A DNA stretch of 11,510 nucleotides, taken from assembly GCA_947476855.1 (NCBI GenBank), contig CANJSR010000126.1:1-11510 (forward strand), given 5' to 3'. The position numbers and the translations under genes are program-made. Origin of the DNA: Acetobacteraceae bacterium. Lineage in GTDB: Bacteria; Pseudomonadota; Alphaproteobacteria; Acetobacterales; Acetobacteraceae. This document shows, in pieces, positions 7,593 through 11,510 of the stretch (positions within the stretch are counted from its first letter, which is position 1; each line of letters begins with the position of its first letter). The notes beneath the pieces were generated by a model. That model saw only the letters and a program-made list of their open reading frames with translations. It was not told where the DNA came from and searched no databases.

Positions 7593-8693
7593 GTGGTACC
7601 AGCACTGTCCAGCCTCGACGAACTCGGGGTCCGGTTCGGGACCGACAAGTCGTCGCTGTTCCATGACTACCTGTCCTTCTACGAACGGTTCTTCCGCCCG
7701 CTCCGCAACAAGCCGATCCGGATTCTTGAGGTTGGGGTTCTGAAAGGCGCCTCCATGCGGGTCTGGCACGCCTATTTCCCGCGCGCCACGATCATCGGAG
7801 CCGACATCAATCCGGCCGTCCCGCGCTTTGACGACAGCCGGGTGACCATCGAAATCCTGGATCAATCGAACCTGGAGCACCTGGTCGGCCTGGGTGTCCG
7901 GCACGGCCCCTTCGACATCATCATCGAGGATGGCTCCCACCAATGGGAGCACCAGATCACCACGTTCCGCACCCTGTTCCCGTTCGTGCGCCCCGGCGGG
8001 ATCTACATCGCCGAGGACCTGCAAACGAACTATGGGGACGCGGCGGAGCATTATCGCGGCGTCGCCACGATGTCCTGCATGGAATACCTGAAGCGGCTCG
8101 TGGATCTGCGTGTGGCAGACGAGCAGATCGACATCCGGCAGGAAGAAGACGCGTTCCTCCGTACGTACGGCCGAGCGGTGCAGTTCGTGGCATTTTATCG
8201 GCGGGCGTGCCTGGTGGAGAAGGCCGTTGGGTCGGCCGGCGTCGACCAGCGCGCCGTTCAGCCGATCCTGACATCGACGCGGGCCGAGGCCTCGGTTCCC
8301 GTGACCCTGCTGGCCCATATCGGCGGTGTGGGCGACCGGCGCGCCACCAGCGGCGCGGTCCGCGGCCTGATGGCGGTGCAGAACATCCAGGGCTTCCAAC
8401 TGGAGCAGGCGGGCGGGACCGCCGTTCCATTGGAGTACCGCGTGCGTGGGCAGGATCAGACCTGGGGCGAATGGGTGCCGCTCGGACGGTTCGCGGGCAC
8501 GCGGGGGCAATCCCAGCACCTGACCGGGTTCTCGGTCCGGGTGGCGGATCGGGCGTTCGAGGCCGAGGTGGTCGGCCTGTTCCGCGACACGCTGCAACCC
8601 GTCATCGCGTCTGAGGGTCAGGACTGTGTTTCCCGCTCCGGCGATGCGCTGCTGTATGGCATGCAGGTGTCGGTCACTCGGAAGACGGCCTGA
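7593..8693 (+). CDS. Class I SAM-dependent methyltransferase with ChW-like C-terminal domain
   Basis: A 366-residue protein in two parts. Residues 1-210 form a Rossmann methyltransferase: LGVRFGTDKSSLFHDYLSFYE (11-31) typical of MycE-like sugar O-methyltransferases and their relatives, SAM motif I ILEVGVLKGAS (44-54), acidic motif GADIN (69-73), FDIIIEDGSH (107-116) and RPGGIYIAEDL (133-143). The IEDGSH Asp/His may bind a metal as in that group. Residues ~235-365 are a separate beta-rich part with AVQNIQGFQLE (261-271) and TWGEWVPLGRFAGTRGQS (290-307) followed by LTGFSVRV. This closely follows the W-x-x-W-x-x-x-G-x-x-x-GTxGQS-x-x-(L)-x-x-x-x-(I/V) pattern of ChW (hydrophobic-W) repeats. The acceptor is unknown; a sugar or secondary-metabolite hydroxyl is only inferred. 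The start is a GTG, after a weak GGAAGGG about 10 nt upstream. The 108-residue gene follows 41 bp later. Confidence 0.82.
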   Translation: MVPALSSLDELGVRFGTDKSSLFHDYLSFYERFFRPLRNKPIRILEVGVLKGASMRVWHAYFPRATIIGADINPAVPRFDDSRVTIEILDQSNLEHLVGLGVRHGPFDIIIEDGSHQWEHQITTFRTLFPFVRPGGIYIAEDLQTNYGDAAEHYRGVATMSCMEYLKRLVDLRVADEQIDIRQEEDAFLRTYGRAVQFVAFYRRACLVEKAVGSAGVDQRAVQPILTSTRAEASVPVTLLAHIGGVGDRRATSGAVRGLMAVQNIQGFQLEQAGGTAVPLEYRVRGQDQTWGEWVPLGRFAGTRGQSQHLTGFSVRVADRAFEAEVVGLFRDTLQPVIASEGQDCVSRSGDALLYGMQVSVTRKTA

Positions 8694-8722
8694 CGGCGGC
8701 GTGAGGCGGGACTGGTGTCATT

Positions 8723-8728
8723 GGAGGA
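8723..8728 (+). promoter_or_regulatory. Ribosome binding site fixing a GTG start
   Basis: GGAGGA lies 6 nt before the GTG at 8735. This near-ideal site and spacing supports translation of the 108-residue protein on this strand, rather than the longer antisense frame that covers the same DNA. Confidence 0.75.
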
Positions 8729-8734
8729 TATCGC

Positions 8735-9061
8735 GTGAACAAGGACGAACTGACCGCCTGGGCATCCAAGAACGGTTGGCAGGTGATTGCTGGTTGCCCG
8801 AGCCTGACGAAGCCGTCCTCCCCCAAGGAGCCGATCGTTCGGATGGTGTTCAAGGCGACCGTCGTGAGTTTTGAGATCAGGAAGCCCGCCGGCAAGTGGG
8901 AAAAAGTATCCAGCCAGAGCTATTCGAAGATCCACCCTGACCCGGACACCGGCATGCCCGCGGGGATGGGGCTGGAAACGACGCCGGGCCTGACGATGCT
9001 GATGCAGCAGAACCGGGACCGGCTGGTGTTCGGTGCCATGAAGGGCGACCCGCAATTCTGA
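8735..9061 (+). CDS. Protein of unknown function (108 residues)
   Basis: I do not recognise a named family. The protein is soluble-looking, with no signal peptide or membrane segment. It has an N-terminal amphipathic helix (MNKDELTAWASKNGW), a short Lys/Pro loop (KPSSPKEPIVR, 26-36), two probable beta strands (MVFKATVVSFEIRK, 37-50) with PAGKWEKVSSQSY after, then a Gly/Met/Pro-rich stretch (70-85) and a C-terminal helix with MLMQQNRDRL. A single Cys (C21) is present. The start is GTG with a strong ribosome site 6 nt upstream. It lies 41 bp after the methyltransferase on the same strand with no hairpin between, so the two are probably co-transcribed. It is followed by hairpins facing the convergent desaturase gene. 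Composition (Lys, Ser, Met spread) looks like a real protein rather than a GC-driven shadow frame. Confidence 0.75.
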   Translation: MNKDELTAWASKNGWQVIAGCPSLTKPSSPKEPIVRMVFKATVVSFEIRKPAGKWEKVSSQSYSKIHPDPDTGMPAGMGLETTPGLTMLMQQNRDRLVFGAMKGDPQF

Positions 9062-9090
9062 CGGGGTCGGGCCGCCGCCGCCTGCAACCA

Positions 9091-9105
9091 GGGCGGTGCC
9101 CGCCC
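9091..9105 (+). repeat. Short GC hairpin after the 108-residue gene
   Basis: GGGCGG-TGC-CCGCCC is a perfect 6-bp stem with a 3-nt loop, 29 bp after the stop codon of the small gene. No T-run follows. In DNA this GC-rich, such a stem can occur by chance. Confidence 0.25.
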
Positions 9106-9122
9106 GCCCGATCAGGCGCCGC

Positions 9123-9157
9123 CGGGTGCGGACCGGCTCAATCGCCGCCCGCACCCG
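9123..9157. terminator. Strong stem-loop between convergent genes, possible bidirectional terminator
   Basis: CGGGTGCGG (9123-9131) is perfectly complementary to CCGCACCCG (9149-9157), nine pairs. Inside, CGGC (9134-9137) pairs with GCCG (9144-9147) around the loop TCAATC, giving 13 pairs with a small internal bulge. It sits in the 117-bp gap between the 108-residue gene (plus) and the desaturase gene (minus), the place for a shared transcription end. Neither side has a T-run, so termination, if real, may rely on the stem alone or on Rho. Confidence 0.5.
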
Positions 9158-9178
9158 CGCTGACGTTTGGAACGCGGA

Positions 9179-10180
9179 TCAGCTTCCGTGGACCTTCGCG
9201 CGCCGGGTCCGCATGAGTTCGTGGCTTTCCGGCGTGCCGTCGTGCCAGCTCCCAAACCATTTATCGAGCGGCACGGTGCCGTCACCGCCGTAGTTGCACT
9301 CGAAATACCGGTGATGCAGGAAGTGGAAATAGCGCTGGCCGATGCCGTAGACGTTCTCTCGTTTCGTCAGCAGCTTGTGGAACCCGACATGCCCCAGGGC
9401 CGGCGCGAGGCCGGTTTGCTGCACATGGAAGATCGCATGCAGCGGGTGTGACAGCAGGACCCAGTGGATCAGGATGCCGCTGAAATACAGGACGTGTTCC
9501 ACAGGGTGCATCGACATGCCCGACCAGGGGCCGATGTCGGTGTTCTTGTGGTGCAGCGCGTGAAACCGCCTGTAGAGGAAGCCGTAGTGCAGCAGGCGGT
9601 GGATGAAATAGAAATGCGCGTCACGGATCATCGGGATCGCGCAGAACAGCAGCACGAAATAGATCGGATGCTGTTCCCAATCCAGCATCGGGATGTAGCC
9701 GTTGGCGAAGGCCCAGAGCGTCACGACCTCATACGCGGTCCAGATGCCGACGCCGCTGAACGCGGTCCAGAACATGTTCTCCCGGACCTGGCTGCCGAAC
9801 AGGAAGCGGCGATGCGAGGCGGTGGGTTCCCGCCGGTTCAGCATATAGCGGGTGCCCTGCGCCTTCAGGATGTAGAACCGCAGATGCAGTCCGCCATAGA
9901 CCAGGAACGTCAGGCCAAGATTGCGCCCATAGACGATTGCCACCCAATCCCACTGGAACGTCGCCATGCGCGCGAGGTCGGGCGTGAAGGCGAACCAGGT
10001 CAGGATGGCGAGGCCCATATACAGGATGTTCAGCGGCAGGAAGTATCCCGGCAGGCCGAAGAGGAACCGGAACAGGGCAGCCGGTTGCGGCGGCCAGACA
10101 AAGACCGGCGCCGCCCGGATCGGCGTCGCGGGCGGCGCGTCGCCCTGCCCGGACGCAACGCGATCAGTGGTTGCGGACAT
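9179..10180 (-). CDS. Sterol desaturase / fatty acid hydroxylase family membrane protein
   Basis: A 333-residue integral membrane protein of the fatty acid hydroxylase superfamily, whose members use a di-iron centre held by eight or more His to hydroxylate or desaturate lipids with O2. The His boxes are visible and complete: HFYFIH (189-194) with H198, HALHH (207-211), HPVEH (225-229), HVGFH (264-268) and HFLHH (286-290) followed by YFECNYG, typical of the family's C-terminal motif. Hydrophobic segments lie near 44-66, 80-105, 136-160, 172-185 and 230-247. The first ~30 residues are Pro/Ala-rich and probably cytoplasmic. Start ATG 10180 has TGAGGA 9 nt upstream, which overlaps the stop of the preceding dioxygenase gene. 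The substrate is not readable: sterol, hopanoid, carotenoid, ornithine lipid or fatty acyl chains are all possible for this superfamily. Confidence 0.9.
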   Translation of the reverse strand: MSATTDRVASGQGDAPPATPIRAAPVFVWPPQPAALFRFLFGLPGYFLPLNILYMGLAILTWFAFTPDLARMATFQWDWVAIVYGRNLGLTFLVYGGLHLRFYILKAQGTRYMLNRREPTASHRRFLFGSQVRENMFWTAFSGVGIWTAYEVVTLWAFANGYIPMLDWEQHPIYFVLLFCAIPMIRDAHFYFIHRLLHYGFLYRRFHALHHKNTDIGPWSGMSMHPVEHVLYFSGILIHWVLLSHPLHAIFHVQQTGLAPALGHVGFHKLLTKRENVYGIGQRYFHFLHHRYFECNYGGDGTVPLDKWFGSWHDGTPESHELMRTRRAKVHGS

Positions 10181-10189
10181 GCGTGCGGT

Positions 10190-10195
10190 TCCTCA
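10190..10195 (-). promoter_or_regulatory. Ribosome binding site overlapping the upstream stop codon
   Basis: On the minus strand the TGA stop of the dioxygenase gene (10195-10193) reads directly into GGA, so TGAGGA is both stop codon and Shine-Dalgarno for the desaturase ATG 9 nt further on. This indicates that a terminating ribosome would sit on the next gene's initiation site, supporting translational coupling. Confidence 0.65.
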
Positions 10196-11374
10196 GATGG
10201 CCAGGTCCTTGGTGTTGTAGTCGCGGATCACCCGATCGAACGTCTCCGGCGTGAAACGAAACGCGTCTTCCTGGCCACGGAACGGCTGATAGGCGAACAC
10301 CGGCTCATGCGGAAAGGCCTGATGACGGGCGTCGATCGCGACCTGGATCACGGAGGAGCGTTCGAAGATCCGCTTCTCATCGTACGTCGCCTCTGTCTCC
10401 GCGATTGCCAGCGCGGCCTTCTGGCCCAGCACGGATGTGCGCCGATGGAACCCGAAGGTCAGCGAGATCCGCAGATCGGGCGAGGAATTCGCGAAGGACC
10501 CATGCACCATCTGCCGGTTGACCATGGTCACGTCACCCGCGGCGCACACCAGGGGCACGGCGCCCGGCAACTGCTCACTGCCGCCATTCTCCCGCACCAT
10601 GGACTTGATGTCCGCCTTGCCGAGCTTGTGGGAGCCGGGGATGACCCATAGGCAGTTGCCGACGGTGGCGGGGTAGAGCTGGACCTGGAAGTTGAAGCCG
10701 TGAATGCCCTCATCCCATGCCGGGTTGTTCCAGTGCGTGACACCGTCCTGATGCCAGGCGACGGAACCGCCGAGACCGGGTTGCTTCACAAAGATCGCAT
10801 CGTTGAACGGCACGAAATCAGTGCCATTGATCGACTGTGCCGCCGCCAGCAGCTTCGGGTGCCCATACAGGCGCAGCCCGGACGGCATGGCCTGGCACAT
10901 GGCGTACATCAGGAACACCACATGCTCGGGCGCGTCGGCGTCCGGCTTCGGCTGGGACATCTGCGCCGGATGCCGCCCGCCGAGGATCGCCGTGCCACCC
11001 CAGGGGTCGGCCAGCGGCCTGGTGAAGCGGTACGGCACGCGGGCGTAGTCCAGGCCCAGCGCCGGGCGACCCTGCGCGTCGACGGTCGCGTCCGGCCCGA
11101 TCGGCGCGCGGGCGAGCATGCTCTGTGCGTCGGTGCGCAGGGCGGCGATCTCGGCCTGATCGATGACGCCGGTGAAGACGTAGTAGCCGTGGCGCCAATA
11201 GGCGGCCTGGATGTCGGGATGCAGCGCGCCGTCATCCGTCAGCCGGAGGGGGCCGCGATTGCCGATTTCCTCGGCCAGGCGTTGCCCCGCCGCGCGATAG
11301 GCCGCCATGCCCGCATCGTGTTCGGCGCGGGAGATGTTCCGCGGGGCGGCCACGGCCTCGGTCATGTCATTCAT
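10193..11374 (-). CDS. Phytanoyl-CoA dioxygenase (PhyH) family Fe(II)/2-oxoglutarate oxygenase
   Basis: A 393-residue soluble enzyme of the PhyH family, which hydroxylates its substrate while decarboxylating 2-oxoglutarate to succinate. The iron triad is intact: H208 and D210 in AWHQDGVTHW, and H291 in MVHGSFANSS, with R302 in DLRISLTFGFHRR as the probable 2-oxoglutarate carboxylate ligand. VIPGSHKLG (244-252), the usual PhyH stretch between them, is also present. YWRHGYYVFTGVID (59-72) is the typical N-terminal entry to the fold. The protein is longer than human-type PhyH cores, with ~50 extra residues at the N-terminus and a ~70-residue C-terminal tail. I chose ATG 11374 because AGAGGA lies 8 nt upstream; ATGs at 11404 and 11428 lack a ribosome site. 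It is the first gene of a two-gene operon with the desaturase (12-bp gap). Substrate unknown; bacterial PhyH members include many non-phytanoyl enzymes. Confidence 0.9.
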   Translation of the reverse strand: MNDMTEAVAAPRNISRAEHDAGMAAYRAAGQRLAEEIGNRGPLRLTDDGALHPDIQAAYWRHGYYVFTGVIDQAEIAALRTDAQSMLARAPIGPDATVDAQGRPALGLDYARVPYRFTRPLADPWGGTAILGGRHPAQMSQPKPDADAPEHVVFLMYAMCQAMPSGLRLYGHPKLLAAAQSINGTDFVPFNDAIFVKQPGLGGSVAWHQDGVTHWNNPAWDEGIHGFNFQVQLYPATVGNCLWVIPGSHKLGKADIKSMVRENGGSEQLPGAVPLVCAAGDVTMVNRQMVHGSFANSSPDLRISLTFGFHRRTSVLGQKAALAIAETEATYDEKRIFERSSVIQVAIDARHQAFPHEPVFAYQPFRGQEDAFRFTPETFDRVIRDYNTKDLAI

Positions 11375-11382
11375 CGCGCGTT

Positions 11383-11388
11383 TCCTCT
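11383..11388 (-). promoter_or_regulatory. Ribosome binding site deciding the dioxygenase start
   Basis: AGAGGA on the minus strand, 8 nt before the ATG at 11374. The two longer in-frame starts (11404 and 11428) have no comparable site, so the 393-residue form is preferred. Confidence 0.7.
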
Positions 11389-11443
11389 GATGGATTTCCG
11401 GCATCGTCGCCGACAAGGGCGGGACCATGCAAGTGCGCGGTGT

Positions 11444-11459
11444 TCAACGGATCCGTTGA
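11444..11459. promoter_or_regulatory. Perfect 16-bp palindrome, probable regulator operator
   Basis: TCAACGGATCCGTTGA is a perfect inverted repeat with no central gap. A GC..TG-like flank (TG before, CA after, each one base out) extends the symmetry. It lies 69 bp upstream of the dioxygenase start and 20 bp before a possible divergent start codon. Its size and symmetry fit a dimeric regulator such as a LacI-, IclR- or LysR-type protein. Which one cannot be told from the site alone. Confidence 0.5.
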
Positions 11460-11479
11460 GCAATCCCGCCGGCGGTGCC

Positions 11480-11510
11480 ATGAGCGGCCCCCGAGGTTCC
11501 GCGCGCCTGA
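11480..11510 (+). CDS. Possible start of a divergent gene (partial, uncertain)
   Basis: ATG at 11480 opens a frame (MSGPRGSARL) that runs off the window. The ribosome site is weak (GGCGG a few bases upstream). A short Arg/Ser leader ending in RL resembles the residues before the helix-turn-helix of many LacI-type regulators, and the adjacent palindrome would suit autoregulation. However, ten codons cannot establish a gene, let alone a family. Confidence 0.25.
   Translation, partial: MSGPRGSARL

Noticed and set aside
8618..9154. A 178-codon minus-strand frame starting with a Tat-like RTRRRLIGRAG and a short Ala/Gly stretch
   Set aside because: It begins with GTG without a ribosome site and its start lies inside the strong stem-loop at 9123-9157. 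It then runs antisense through the better supported 108-residue gene with no recognisable mature protein. A relict signal peptide is possible but unsupported.

Overview
The window is very GC-rich, gene-dense DNA from a bacterium, almost certainly an alphaproteobacterium. The best marker is lysA followed directly by a gene of the alphaproteobacterial low-complexity family TIGR02302/DUF4175. The protein style and gene set (a kinase/pyrophosphorylase of the DUF299 family, several lipid oxygenases, a Tat-free aerobic heterotroph-like gene content) would fit Acetobacteraceae or another rhodospirillalean group. That finer placement is inference from general resemblance, not from a marker gene.

Layout, left to right. 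(1) Positions 1-79, minus strand: the first 26 codons of a gene leaving the window, probably an acyl-CoA dehydrogenase. Divergent from it is a family 9 glycosyltransferase (247-1188, plus). (2) A DUF299 kinase/pyrophosphorylase regulator (minus) converges on the glycosyltransferase so tightly that both genes share the palindrome CTAG as their stop codons. (3) lysA (2138-3475, plus) is divergent from that regulator and overlaps the large membrane-anchored DUF4175 gene (3472-6027) by ATGA. A tRNA-Arg(CCG) gene follows at 6069-6145. (4) A major facilitator transporter (6302-7504) comes after a spacer with two palindromes. It is followed by a class I methyltransferase whose C-terminal half carries a ChW-like (hydrophobic-W) beta motif, then a 108-residue protein of unknown function. 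(5) On the minus strand, a phytanoyl-CoA dioxygenase family gene (10193-11374) and a sterol desaturase/fatty acid hydroxylase family gene (9179-10180) form a 12-bp-spaced operon. Upstream of it lie a perfect 16-bp palindrome and the start of a possible divergent gene cut by the window edge.

How the genes work together. lysA makes lysine from meso-diaminopimelate, and the coupled DUF4175 protein is an envelope protein of unknown role. The two oxygenases form the only clear accessory module: a soluble Fe(II)/2-oxoglutarate enzyme and a membrane di-iron enzyme, apparently co-transcribed and probably acting on the same lipid-like or hydrophobic substrate. The palindrome suggests control by a dedicated regulator. 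Most of the window is ordinary chromosome. I see no CRISPR, insertion sequence, phage or toxin-antitoxin structure. The strongest candidates for something new are the two-oxygenase operon, the methyltransferase with its ChW-like tail, and the 108-residue orphan downstream of it.
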